DNA of 64,000 nucleotides. It comes from Alphaproteobacteria bacterium (GTDB lineage Bacteria; Pseudomonadota; Alphaproteobacteria; Puniceispirillales; Puniceispirillaceae). Below the pieces are notes generated by a model. It searched no databases. It worked only from the letters and a program-made list of their open reading frames with translations, and was not told the DNA's origin. This document shows, in pieces, positions 7,981 through 16,827 of this stretch. The stretch's first letter is position 1. Each line of letters starts with the position of its first letter. The position numbers and the translations under genes are program-made. The DNA is taken from the NCBI GenBank assembly GCA_016780775.1, contig JADHLI010000003.1, forward strand, positions 62,001-126,000, read 5' to 3'.

Positions 7981-9894
7981 ATGGGCTATCAGCATTGGCG
8001 CTACAGCAAAGACAACGATAAGACAGCTTGGCTGGAAATAGATGTTAAGGACAGCTCTGTTAACATTCTGCGCATAGAGGTTATGCAAGAATGGGCAGAA
8101 ATTATGAAAGAGATTGCTGCTGATACCGATGTTGCCGGCCTATGCATGTTGTCTGGCAAGCCGGGAGGTTTTGTTTATGGCGCAGATATTGCCGAATTTA
8201 ACACGCTTGCTAATGAGGCAGATGTCCATAATTTGATAGCGCTTGCCGCAAGCGTTCTATCTGCTATTGAAAAGCTGGATATCCCAACAGTTTGCGGCAT
8301 TGATGGGGTTGCTGTTGGCGGTGGGTTAGAGATTGCGTTGCCATTTGACCGTATTGTTGCGGTTGGCCAGAAGCATACCAAGCTGGGCTTTCCTGAGATT
8401 AATTTAGGCATTTTCCCGGGCTATGGCGGCACCGGGCGTGCTTTGCGGCGTGTGGGTATTGAGGCCACCCTTGATATGGTGCTTTCTGGCCGCTTATTAG
8501 GGGCAGAAGAAGCGCTGTCACTGCAGCTTATAGACAGGCTAGCAGATGACGCAGATAGCTTGCGCGATATCATGCGGAACGAGTTGGCAAAGCCGAAAGC
8601 AGCTTGCCGGGTGGAGAGCGATACTAGATTTGCAGCAGCACTAGCGGTGGCAGAGGAGCGCTATTGCAGCCTAGCCATAGAGGCGGCCACGCCTGCACCG
8701 TTCAAGATTGTCCAGCACTTCAGACGCAGCGGCGGGGATTGGCAAAAGCTGGTAGAAAGCGAAAGACAGACCTTTGCACCGCTGCTTTTAGGAGAGGCAA
8801 GCTATCATTTGCGGCGCATTTTTCTGATTAAAGATGCGGTGCGAAAGACGGCCCGCGGGGACAGCCAGATTAGCCATGTACATGTTATTGGTGCAGGCAC
8901 TATGGGCGGGGATATTGCCGCTGTTGCCGCTTTAAATGGTTTTTCGGTCAGCCTTTCTGACAGGGATGCCAGCGCGGTGGAAACGGCACTAACGCGCGCT
9001 AAAACCCTGTTTGAACGCCGCTTGAAGTCGGATACCACGATTGCAGAGGCAATGTCACGCTTGGTTGCAGATATTGGTGGTGCGCATATTGGCGATGCGG
9101 ATATCATCATCGAAGCCGTGGCCGAAAGGCTGGAGGTTAAACAAGCAGTTTTCAAAGAAGTGGAGAAGTTGGCCAAGCCTGGCGCGATACTGGCGACAAA
9201 CACCTCCTCTATTATGATCGAAGATATTGCGGCTTGCCTGAACCAGCCAGAGCGGTTGATAGGCTTGCATTTTTTTAATCCGGTTCCAGTTCTGCCGCTT
9301 ATAGAAGTCATTTTTGGTGAACGCTCGGATAAGGATATTTTAGCGCGTGCGATGCGCTTTTCTGGCCAGTTGAAAAAAATGCCTGTGAAGGTGAAATCAG
9401 TTAAAGGATTTTTGGTAAACCGGGCGTTACTGCCTTATATTTTCAAGGCGATTTGTCTGATGAAAGCTGGTGAAAATGCAGATAAAATTGACCAGGCGAT
9501 GGTACGTTTTGGAATGCCGATGGGCCCCATTGAGCTTGCTGATCAGGTGGGCTTAGATGTCTGCTATGATGTGGGCAAGGTGCTGGGTATGCCTGAGGCT
9601 GCTGATAGCGAGTTAGCGGCTAAATGCAGTGATGCTATGCTCGGCCGCAAAACTGGCGCAGGCTTTTATGAGTGGGAGGGGAAAAAAGCCCTGCGCGAAA
9701 GAGCTGTTTATCCACAAGAAGAGCTAGACGCGCTAGCTGCAGACTTGCTTGCCCCAATGATAGATAAATGTCGCACGGCGGTAGAGGATGGTATTGTTGC
9801 CAGCGCTGATGATGCTGATATTGGCTGTATTCTGGGGATAGGGTTTCCGCGCTATCGTGGCGGCCCGCTAGGCTGGGCAGATTATCCGCGCTAG
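7981..9894 (+). CDS. Bifunctional enoyl-CoA hydratase / 3-hydroxyacyl-CoA dehydrogenase (FadJ/FadB type)
   Basis: Catalyses hydration of 2-enoyl-CoA and NAD-dependent oxidation of the 3-hydroxyacyl-CoA in beta-oxidation. The crotonase domain (about residues 1-200) keeps both catalytic glutamates, in AVGGGLEIAL and in FPEINLGIFPGYGG. The dehydrogenase domain starts near residue 297 with the NAD motif VIGAGTMGGD and has the HFFNPVP histidine near 430. The C-terminal 3HCDH domain ends in the typical GIGFPRYRGGPLGWAD. At 637 residues it is shorter than E. coli FadB or FadJ (about 715-730), so the linker is reduced. AGGAGAG precedes the ATG. It faces the thiolase operon convergently, which would supply the last beta-oxidation step. 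Confidence 0.92.
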   Translation: MGYQHWRYSKDNDKTAWLEIDVKDSSVNILRIEVMQEWAEIMKEIAADTDVAGLCMLSGKPGGFVYGADIAEFNTLANEADVHNLIALAASVLSAIEKLDIPTVCGIDGVAVGGGLEIALPFDRIVAVGQKHTKLGFPEINLGIFPGYGGTGRALRRVGIEATLDMVLSGRLLGAEEALSLQLIDRLADDADSLRDIMRNELAKPKAACRVESDTRFAAALAVAEERYCSLAIEAATPAPFKIVQHFRRSGGDWQKLVESERQTFAPLLLGEASYHLRRIFLIKDAVRKTARGDSQISHVHVIGAGTMGGDIAAVAALNGFSVSLSDRDASAVETALTRAKTLFERRLKSDTTIAEAMSRLVADIGGAHIGDADIIIEAVAERLEVKQAVFKEVEKLAKPGAILATNTSSIMIEDIAACLNQPERLIGLHFFNPVPVLPLIEVIFGERSDKDILARAMRFSGQLKKMPVKVKSVKGFLVNRALLPYIFKAICLMKAGENADKIDQAMVRFGMPMGPIELADQVGLDVCYDVGKVLGMPEAADSELAAKCSDAMLGRKTGAGFYEWEGKKALRERAVYPQEELDALAADLLAPMIDKCRTAVEDGIVASADDADIGCILGIGFPRYRGGPLGWADYPR

Positions 9895-9966
9895 TAAATA
9901 ATCTTCAATAATCTTTAAGAATCTCTAATAATCTTAAAAAATTGAAGGAAGGTTTTATTAGCTGAC

Positions 9967-11148
9967 CTAAATCTTGGTATCGACGATAACGGCAATGCCT
10001 TGACCGCCGCCAATACACATGGTCGCAAGCCCGTAACGTGCATCTCGGCGATGGAGTTCATATATCAGCTTGGTCAAGATAATAGCCCCTGTTGCGCCAA
10101 CCGGATGGCCAAGCGCGATAGCCCCGCCATTCGGATTGACGATATCGCTGGCAAAGCCTAGCTCTTTTGTTACGGCGCAGGCTTGAGCTGCAAAAGCTTC
10201 ATTGCTTTCCACGACATCAATATCGCTTACTCTCAAACCGGCACGGTTGAGTGCCATTTGTGAAGCGGGAACAGGGCCCATCCCCATAATGCGCGCTGGC
10301 ACGCCGCCAAACCCATAGGCAATTATTTTGGCCAATGGCGCTCTATCTCCTGACGTGGCGCTTGCCTCATCACTAAGGATAAGGGCAGCAGCTCCATCAT
10401 TAATACCGGAAGAATTACCAGCTGTTACCGCACCATCTTTTGCAAAAGCGGCACGTAAGCCAGACAAGGTTTCAAGGCTTGTATCGCCGCGTGGATGCTC
10501 GTCAGTTGTAAAAGATTTCACCTCACGGCGTGTTTTCACCTCAACGGGTACAATCTGGTCAGCAAAATAGCCCTTTTTAATGGCAGCCGCAGCGCGTTGC
10601 TGGCTAGCAAGCGCAAATTCATCCATCACCTCACGCGTAATATCATAATCAGTAGCCACATTTTCGGCGGTGATACCCATATGACCAAGCCCAAATGGAT
10701 CATGCAACGCCCCAAGCATCATATCAGTCATCTCTGCATGGCCTAGGCGCGCGCCCCAGCGCATGGCTGGCACTAGATATCCGCCTCTGCTCATCACTTC
10801 TGTCCCGCCTGCGATAGCGGTTTGCGTGTCCCCTAGCTGGATAAGTTGGGTTGCGCTAACAACTGCTTGAAGTCCGCTGCCACATAGGCGATTGACGGTC
10901 AGGGCAGGGGCGCTATCTTGCATGCCGGCTCCGATGGTAATACAGCGCGAGATATACATATCGCGCGGCTCTGTATGGATAACATTACCAAATACACCGT
11001 GCCCTATCTGGTCCGCTGGCATACCAGCGCGGGCAATAGCCTCTTTTGCTGCGATAATACCAAGGTCTATCGGCGCGCAATCTTTTAAACTGCCACCAAA
11101 GCTGCCAATAGCCGTTCGCGCCGCAGATAAAATATAAACTGAGGTCAT
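9967..11148 (-). CDS. Acetyl-CoA acetyltransferase (thiolase)
   Basis: Thiolase II type enzyme that condenses or cleaves acetoacetyl-CoA, or a related 3-ketoacyl-CoA. All catalytic residues are present: nucleophile Cys89 in NRLCGSGLQ, His348 in GHPVGATGA and Cys378 in CIGGGQG. Length is 393 residues, exactly typical. It is the last gene of the minus-strand operon dmdA, ligase, dehydrogenase, thiolase, starting 23 bases after the dehydrogenase stop. With the facing FadJ-like enzyme it completes a beta-oxidation set. It could serve polyhydroxybutyrate or ketone metabolism (PhaA/AtoB), but no phaB or phaC is nearby. Confidence 0.93.
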   Translation of the reverse strand: MTSVYILSAARTAIGSFGGSLKDCAPIDLGIIAAKEAIARAGMPADQIGHGVFGNVIHTEPRDMYISRCITIGAGMQDSAPALTVNRLCGSGLQAVVSATQLIQLGDTQTAIAGGTEVMSRGGYLVPAMRWGARLGHAEMTDMMLGALHDPFGLGHMGITAENVATDYDITREVMDEFALASQQRAAAAIKKGYFADQIVPVEVKTRREVKSFTTDEHPRGDTSLETLSGLRAAFAKDGAVTAGNSSGINDGAAALILSDEASATSGDRAPLAKIIAYGFGGVPARIMGMGPVPASQMALNRAGLRVSDIDVVESNEAFAAQACAVTKELGFASDIVNPNGGAIALGHPVGATGAIILTKLIYELHRRDARYGLATMCIGGGQGIAVIVDTKI

Positions 11149-11171
11149 GTTCGCGCTCCTCTATATATTTT

Positions 11172-12284
11172 TTAGGCTAAATCTGTCTTACTGGTATAGG
11201 CCAGTACCGCCTTTGTCATATCTTTAAGCCCCATATCCCCGCCAAATTCCATTGGCCGCAACCCGCCATCAGCAAAGCCATCTTCAACCGCCTTTTCTAT
11301 CAGGCGTGCTGCATCTACCATCTTCTGATTACCAGCTTGCCAGCCCAGCCAATCTAGCATCATCGCCCCGCTTAATATTGCGGCTAGCGGATTAGCTTTA
11401 TCCTGACCCATAATGTCAGGTGCGCTGCCATGTGCAGGCTGGAACAAACAATGATTATCGCCTATCTCCGCTGAAGCTGCCATTCCCATACCGCCAACTA
11501 GGCCACCCGCCAGATCAGACAAAATATCGCCAAAGATATTTTCCATAACCAGCACGTCCAATGCCCATGGTTTTTTAACTAGCTCTAGTGCTTGTGCATC
11601 CACATAGGCATGGCTGCTTTTGATATCAGGGAAATGTGCTGCCCGTTCATCAAATATCTTTCTGAAGAAAGCAAACGCCTGAAATACATTTGCTTTGTCC
11701 ACGCACGTTACCATATTTTTGCCGCCACTTTGCGCCCGTCTTTCTGCTAGACGAAAGGCAAAATCACATAGTCTTTCGGTAACAGAACGGGTTATACGCA
11801 AAGTTTCTCTAGCTTCATCTGCATTGGTTTTGGGGCTTCTGTCATGCACCGCAGCTGTATAGAAAAGACCCTCGGTACATTCGCGGATAATAACCATATC
11901 AATATTATTTGCCTGCTCATCCAGCAATATACGTGGCGCCCCTTTATATGCTTTTACTGGACGCACCCCTGCATAAAGCTGGAAGCGTTCACGAAGCCGC
12001 AGATGCGGCGCTATTTCTGTGCCATCCACCGCGCGAATAGCAGGCAGACCAATAGCGCCAATATACATGGCATCAGCCTTGCCAGCACGTTCCTCACCAT
12101 CCGCTTCAATGTCTTTCCCGGTATCGCGGTAATAGCCGGCACCTGCTAGAATATTTGTCTGTTGCAGGGAAAATCCGCCAATGCGTGCGCGCGCTGCCTC
12201 GACAACGGCAAAGGTGGCTTCAGTAACTTCGGTGCCGATACCGTCACCTGCAAGTATGGCAATTTCAAAATGGTCTTTTGACAT
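11172..12284 (-). CDS. Isocitrate/isopropylmalate dehydrogenase family enzyme (non-LeuB subgroup)
   Basis: NAD-dependent beta-decarboxylating dehydrogenase fold, 370 residues. Visible motifs: AILAGDGIGTEV at the start, the substrate arginines in HLRLRERFQLYAGVRPV, lysine in CVDKANVF, metal aspartates in MENIFGDILSDLAGG and the nucleotide loop HGSAPDIMGQDKANP. In the loop that normally reads RELTGGIY or RENTEGEY, this protein reads RECTEGLFY, so the position of the usual catalytic tyrosine is Phe and Tyr follows one place later. There is no leuC or leuD nearby. Its place between a ligase and a thiolase in the dmdA operon suggests a 2-hydroxy-diacid substrate in that pathway, which is inference. 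Confidence 0.8.
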   Translation of the reverse strand: MSKDHFEIAILAGDGIGTEVTEATFAVVEAARARIGGFSLQQTNILAGAGYYRDTGKDIEADGEERAGKADAMYIGAIGLPAIRAVDGTEIAPHLRLRERFQLYAGVRPVKAYKGAPRILLDEQANNIDMVIIRECTEGLFYTAAVHDRSPKTNADEARETLRITRSVTERLCDFAFRLAERRAQSGGKNMVTCVDKANVFQAFAFFRKIFDERAAHFPDIKSSHAYVDAQALELVKKPWALDVLVMENIFGDILSDLAGGLVGGMGMAASAEIGDNHCLFQPAHGSAPDIMGQDKANPLAAILSGAMMLDWLGWQAGNQKMVDAARLIEKAVEDGFADGGLRPMEFGGDMGLKDMTKAVLAYTSKTDLA

Positions 12285-12354
12285 GGATTTTCCTCATAAA
12301 TTACATATTTATAATTGGGACTTAGGCAGATTATGTGCCCCTATCAGCATGATT

Positions 12355-13995
12355 TTAAGATATTAGCTCTGCTCGAAGCATGAATTTCTGTAGCTTGCCT
12401 GTAGATGTTTTTGGAATTTCGGTGAAGCGTACTTCTTTAGGGCATTTAAATCCAGCCAGATGTTCACGCGTGAAGGCAATAACTTCTGCTGCGCTAGCCT
12501 TAATACCGTCTTTCATTTCGATGAAGGCGCAAGGGACTTCTCCCCATTTCTCATCTGGCTTGGCAACTACGGCGGCAAAGGCAACACCTGGAAAACGATA
12601 GAGCACGCTCTCAATTTCAACAGAAGATATATTCTCTCCGCCTGAGATAATAATATCTTTAAGCCGGTCTTTAATCTCCATATAGCCGTTCGGGTGGCGC
12701 ACCGCTAGATCGCCTGATTTGAATAATCCGCTCCCTAGCGCTTCTTCAGTTGCCTCTGGGTTTTTATGATAGCCCTTCATAATACAGTTGGAACGGAAAC
12801 ATACCTCGCCTAGGGTCTTACCATCTGCCGGCACACGCGCGCCCGTTTCTTGATCCAGTATTTCTATCGTTTCAGTATGGGCAAAGCGCACGCCTTGCCG
12901 CGCCTTAATTGTTGCGCGTTCGCCAAAATCTAAATCGTCCCATTCGTCATGCCACGCACAATGGGTCAGATGGCCATAAGTTTCGGTCAGACCATATACT
13001 TGGGTAACGTTAAAGCCGAGCTTTTCAATTTTCTCTAAGACCGCAGCTGGTGGCGGCGCACCTGCTGTCATCGCATTGACAGTCCAGTTAGGGCGTTGGA
13101 TAACCTCATCAGGGGCATTTACCAGCATGGATAAAACAATTGGCGCCCCGCCAAAATGAGTAACTTTATGTTCATGCAATAAAGGGTAGATAACCTCTGC
13201 GGCTATTTTGCGGCAACACACGACTGTACCTGCCAAAATTGCCATCATCCACGCATGACCCCAACCATTACAATGGAACATCGGCACCACATAAAGATAG
13301 GTGGGATGCATCTGCATATTCCAGACAGGCACAGTGCCCATTGACATCAAATAAGCGCCGCGATGATGATAAACGACCCCTTTTGGGCGTCCGCTTGTTC
13401 CGGAGGTATAATTTAGCGCCATTGCCGCCCATTCATCAGTTGGCATTTGCCATGCGTAATCTGCATCGCCGCCAGCTATAAAACGCTCATAATCTATGTC
13501 GCCAAGGCGCTGACCTGCTGCAGAATCTGCATCCTGCTCATCCACAATATCGATAACGGTTATAAATTTGTTGGGGCTTTGTTCCATCGCCTCACGCATG
13601 GTCGTGCTGAAAGCCGTGTCAGTGATCAGAATTTTGGTATCAGCATGGTCAAGGATATAAGCAATGGTGGATACATCTAAACGCGTATTTAGGGTGTTTA
13701 ATACCGCCCCCGCCATTGCGACGCCAAAATGGGCTTCAAACATCGCTGGCAGGTTTGGTGCCATCACGGTGACAACTTCCCCTTGTTTAACACCAGCCTT
13801 TACAAGTGCGCTTGCCAGCCTGACCGCGCGTTCATACACCTCTGCCCAGCTATAGCGCAATTGGCCATAAATAACCGCAGTACGTGTCGGATAGATATCA
13901 GCGACCCTAGGTAAAAATGATAATGGGGTAAGCGGCACATGATTGGCTTCGCGCCTGTCCATGAAGCCAGAATTTGTTATGTCCATCTTGCTCAT
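12355..13995 (-). CDS. AMP-dependent acyl-CoA synthetase, second gene of dmdA operon
   Basis: Activates a carboxylic acid to its CoA thioester through an acyl-adenylate. It has 546 residues from ATG 13995, chosen because GAGGG lies just upstream; a GTG at 14007 would add four residues. The ANL motifs are complete: P-loop YTSGTSGRPKGV, QVYGLTETYGH, the hinge GDLAVRHPNGYMEIKDRLKDII and the catalytic lysine in KTSTGKLQK. The protein contains MDRREANHVPLTPLSFLPR, seen in a widespread short-to-medium-chain ligase group. Directly downstream of dmdA, it is the obvious candidate for the methylmercaptopropionate-CoA ligase step, but it looks like a different ligase subgroup from the DmdB I know, so I leave the symbol empty. 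Confidence 0.9.
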   Translation of the reverse strand: MSKMDITNSGFMDRREANHVPLTPLSFLPRVADIYPTRTAVIYGQLRYSWAEVYERAVRLASALVKAGVKQGEVVTVMAPNLPAMFEAHFGVAMAGAVLNTLNTRLDVSTIAYILDHADTKILITDTAFSTTMREAMEQSPNKFITVIDIVDEQDADSAAGQRLGDIDYERFIAGGDADYAWQMPTDEWAAMALNYTSGTSGRPKGVVYHHRGAYLMSMGTVPVWNMQMHPTYLYVVPMFHCNGWGHAWMMAILAGTVVCCRKIAAEVIYPLLHEHKVTHFGGAPIVLSMLVNAPDEVIQRPNWTVNAMTAGAPPPAAVLEKIEKLGFNVTQVYGLTETYGHLTHCAWHDEWDDLDFGERATIKARQGVRFAHTETIEILDQETGARVPADGKTLGEVCFRSNCIMKGYHKNPEATEEALGSGLFKSGDLAVRHPNGYMEIKDRLKDIIISGGENISSVEIESVLYRFPGVAFAAVVAKPDEKWGEVPCAFIEMKDGIKASAAEVIAFTREHLAGFKCPKEVRFTEIPKTSTGKLQKFMLRAELIS

Positions 13996-14030
13996 TACAA
14001 CCCTCACTTACATCACTGCGCTATCTAGAG

Positions 14031-14090
14031 TCTATTTTTCTAGGTCCTATTTTTCTGGGGCCTATTTTTCTGGGGCCTATTTTTATGCAC
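14031..14090. repeat. Four tandem copies of a 15-base unit between dmdA and the ligase gene
   Basis: Units start at 14031, 14046, 14061 and 14076. The two middle units are identical (CCTATTTTTCTGGGG) and the outer two differ at a few bases. No interspersed spacers, so it is not a CRISPR. It fills the 113-base gap between the dmdA stop and the ligase start. Confidence 0.9.
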
Positions 14091-14108
14091 AATCTTGAAC
14101 CACCTTGG

Positions 14109-15227
14109 TTACGCTTTTGGCTTAAAAGGCATGCTTGTTAGGCGCGCATTGCGCATTTTCCCGTCTATTTCCACGTCAATTATCCGGCCATCCTCGACCT
14201 GTTCAGATGCTAGCATAGCAAGGCCAAGATTTAAGTCAAAATCAGGCGAAAAGACAGCAGAAGTTACAAAGCCACAATTCTGACCGCCTTGGAAGCAGGG
14301 CGCTATCTTTGTTATTGGGGCTATTTTTTCGCCCTCGATTATCAGGCCGGTTATCTGTTTTCTCAGGCCTGTCTCCCGCTGTGTCAGCAACGCTTTTTTT
14401 CCGATAAAATCATTTTCAGAATCAAGGCTGCAGAATTTATCTAATCCGCATTCAAGAGGGGTGTCTTCGCGTGACATATCATTGCCATAAGAGAGCAGTC
14501 CGCCTTCGATACGCTCGATTAAGTTTGGGCAACCTGCGCGCATATCATAGGCCCTCCCAACTTCCCAGATATCATCCCAAAGTTGCAGGCCAAGTGTACT
14601 ATCATGCAGGTAAATCTCAAATCCACCCTGCTTGCTCCATCCTGAACGTGCGATCATTAATTTATGGCCGCGCCAGTCGAAATAATCAAAGGCGAAAAAC
14701 TTTAATGCGGTTACCGCATCGCCAAAAATCTCTGCTAGCACCTTTTCAGCAAGCGGGCCTTGGATGGCAAGCGGTGATACATCAGGCTCGCTAACCTCAA
14801 CATCCATTCCATAGGCATGGGCAAGGCCAGCTGCCCATAACAACATATCTGAATCCGCGATAGAAAACCAAAAGGTGTCCTCAGCAATACATAAGGCTAT
14901 CGGGTCATTCAACATGCCGCCATCAGCTTGGCAAATAGGGGTATAATAGCCTTTGCCCGGCACTGCTTTGCTTAGGTCACGTGCGCTCATTAAAACGGCT
15001 AATTTTCTTGCATCAGGGCCCTTCAGTTGCACTTGGCGTTCAACAGATACATCCCAGATTTGCACAGCACGTTTCAAATGCGCACAATCTTCCTCTAGCG
15101 AGGTAAAACTAGCAGCCAATAGCATATGATTATAAACAGTGTAAGAGGATAGCCCTGCTGCCTCTACACGGGGGGTGAAAGGGGTTGCTCGTACCCGCCG
15201 AGAGGCAAAAACAGGAAATCCAGACAT
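14109..15227 (-). CDS. dmdA: Dimethylsulfoniopropionate demethylase DmdA
   Basis: GcvT-fold enzyme that moves a methyl group from DMSP to tetrahydrofolate, giving methylmercaptopropionate; the entry step of marine DMSP demethylation. It has 372 residues from ATG 15227, where GAGGTG sits seven bases upstream; the in-frame TTG 15239 is less likely. Long stretches match DmdA rather than glycine-cleavage GcvT as I recall them: TVYNHMLL, VQIWDVSVERQVQLKG, RDLSKA, FWFSIADSD, IARSGWSKQGGFEIY, GCPNLIERIEGGLLSYGND and SLDSENDFIGKKAL. No gcvH or gcvP is near. It heads a four-gene operon with ligase, dehydrogenase and thiolase. Distinction from DmdA-like paralogues rests on motif recall, not on an alignment. 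Confidence 0.87.
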   Translation of the reverse strand: MSGFPVFASRRVRATPFTPRVEAAGLSSYTVYNHMLLAASFTSLEEDCAHLKRAVQIWDVSVERQVQLKGPDARKLAVLMSARDLSKAVPGKGYYTPICQADGGMLNDPIALCIAEDTFWFSIADSDMLLWAAGLAHAYGMDVEVSEPDVSPLAIQGPLAEKVLAEIFGDAVTALKFFAFDYFDWRGHKLMIARSGWSKQGGFEIYLHDSTLGLQLWDDIWEVGRAYDMRAGCPNLIERIEGGLLSYGNDMSREDTPLECGLDKFCSLDSENDFIGKKALLTQRETGLRKQITGLIIEGEKIAPITKIAPCFQGGQNCGFVTSAVFSPDFDLNLGLAMLASEQVEDGRIIDVEIDGKMRNARLTSMPFKPKA

Positions 15228-15364
15228 AGCACACCTCAAAAAATAGTCTTGGTCAGATATTCTGCACCATTACTATAAAGGCTATTTTACTAGGCTAACT
15301 GCGCATACGCGCTTGCCAAATACAGCCGATTATTAACAATCTTTTCTTTGCCAGAATGTATAAG

Positions 15365-16000
15365 CTATAGCAACTGATTTATCTGGCTCAAAAATAGTGA
15401 TAATCCCAGTGCTAGCAGCAAAATAGCAAAGCTGACATCTATTTGTTTCTGGTAGCGTTCCAGCCAGCTTTGGCTAGCTCTGGTACTGGCAAGGCAAACC
15501 ATCGCAACATAAATGGCACTATCAATAAAACCAGCAAGGCTAGCCATGCCAAGATGTGTGGTAACGCTCTGCTCTGGGGTGATGAACTGGCTAAAAAGAG
15601 AGGCAAAAAAGGTCGCAATTTTAGGATTGAACAAAGCAATCGCTAGCCCATCGCGAAAACTATGACCTAGGCCGCCTCCCGGTGCTGGTGCGGCTTCTAT
15701 GTTGTTTTGTTTGCCCAAAGTGGCTTTTAGCAGTCTAAACCCTATCCAGATGAGTAATAATGCGCCTGCACTCTGAATAAGGGTGAATAGCATCTGATAA
15801 TGGCTGAGGATAAGCCCAAGAGTGGTTGCGGCAAGCAACGCATAAATAAAAACCCCAAGCCCATGCCCAATAGAGGCAGACAAGCCGGCATTGCGTCCAT
15901 AAAGACGCGTATTGCCAAGAATGACTATCAGGCTGGGGCCGGGGGAACTTGCCCCTAAAAGGCAGATAAGTGCCAGCGATGCCCAGTCCGATATACTCAT
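15365..16000 (-). CDS. LysE/RhtB family amino acid exporter
   Basis: Six-helix inner membrane exporter of 211 residues. The family signature at the first helix is clear: LALICLLGASSPGPSLIVILGNTRLYGRNAGLSASIGHGLG, followed by the NPKIATFF motif near residue 125. Such proteins export amino acids like homoserine, threonine or lysine. The ATG overlaps the carbonic anhydrase stop as ATGA, so translation is coupled to the upstream gene. Substrate unknown. Confidence 0.9.
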   Translation of the reverse strand: MSISDWASLALICLLGASSPGPSLIVILGNTRLYGRNAGLSASIGHGLGVFIYALLAATTLGLILSHYQMLFTLIQSAGALLLIWIGFRLLKATLGKQNNIEAAPAPGGGLGHSFRDGLAIALFNPKIATFFASLFSQFITPEQSVTTHLGMASLAGFIDSAIYVAMVCLASTRASQSWLERYQKQIDVSFAILLLALGLSLFLSQINQLL

Positions 16001-16674
16001 CTAGTAGGCTTACTTTCGGCTGCATCAGGAACAAGCTGGATAAAATTTCCGCTTCCCTCATCTAGGCTCCAAAGCGCGCCATTTTCCATATCAAACCACC
16101 AGCCATGAAGATGAAGCTTGCCAGCCTTTACAGCTTCTGCAATCCATGGAAAGCCGCGCAGATTAGCAACTGAATTTTTAATTGAAGCACGCTCTGCGTC
16201 ATGCTGGAAGCTATCTTGCCAATTTGCAAAATCAATATTCTGCATAGCCGGGGTTGCTACATCAATCCAGTTACCAATAAACTCGCGGCTAGGGGCGTCG
16301 GGTTTGCCGCCATTTTCCTGCAATTTGCGATGATGGCTGCATATGGCTTGAACGCCGCCGCAAAGCCCGTGGCCTAAAACAATAATATTTTCTACCATCA
16401 AATCACGCACCCCATATTCGAGGGCAGCACTAACCCCATGCAGGCCTGCGTCAGGGGCATAGGGGGGAACAAGGTTTGCTACATTGCGCACCATGAACAA
16501 ATCGCCTGGGCGCGTATTAAATAAAATGGCCGGGTCAACGCGGCTATCAGCACAGCCTACAACCATCGTTTTTGGTTTCTGCCCCTTGGATACCAAATCA
16601 CCAAATTCACTGCTCGCCTTACCAAAGAACCTGTCTCTGAAATTCTGGAAGCCATCAATAAGGGAGGTAACCAT
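15997..16674 (-). CDS. Beta-class carbonic anhydrase
   Basis: Zinc enzyme that hydrates CO2 to bicarbonate in the cytoplasm. The zinc ligands and catalytic dyad are visible: Cys41 and Asp43/Arg45 in GCADSRVDP, then His102 and Cys105 in GHGLCGGV. The length of 225 residues is typical. An AAGGAAC ribosome site precedes ATG 16674. It overlaps the LysE-type gene by four bases, forming a two-gene operon; the pairing may be only transcriptional. A spacer of about 150 bases separates it from the divergent dehydrogenase gene. Confidence 0.93.
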   Translation of the reverse strand: MVTSLIDGFQNFRDRFFGKASSEFGDLVSKGQKPKTMVVGCADSRVDPAILFNTRPGDLFMVRNVANLVPPYAPDAGLHGVSAALEYGVRDLMVENIIVLGHGLCGGVQAICSHHRKLQENGGKPDAPSREFIGNWIDVATPAMQNIDFANWQDSFQHDAERASIKNSVANLRGFPWIAEAVKAGKLHLHGWWFDMENGALWSLDEGSGNFIQLVPDAAESKPTR

Positions 16675-16827
16675 GTTGCTGTTCCTTTGCTATTTTGAAA
16701 ATTTTAATCCATTGTTTCATAAACTTGCCATAACAAAGGTATAAACGAATACCATTGCTGGCACACGATTATAGTTGTACCTATGGAAGCGGTATAAATC
16801 TAGAGGTGATGAGGAGCAAGCGGCGTG

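Noticed and set aside
11172-12284. Assignment as LeuB (3-isopropylmalate dehydrogenase)
   Set aside because: No leuC/leuD nearby, altered RECTEGLFY loop, and placement in the dmdA operon.
14031-14090. Possible CRISPR array
   Set aside because: Units are directly adjacent with no spacers and only 15 bases long; the same holds at 44315-44464.
14109-15227. Assignment as glycine cleavage T protein
   Set aside because: Motifs such as SIADSD, IARSGWSKQGG and LLSYGND match DmdA, and no gcvH/gcvP genes flank it.
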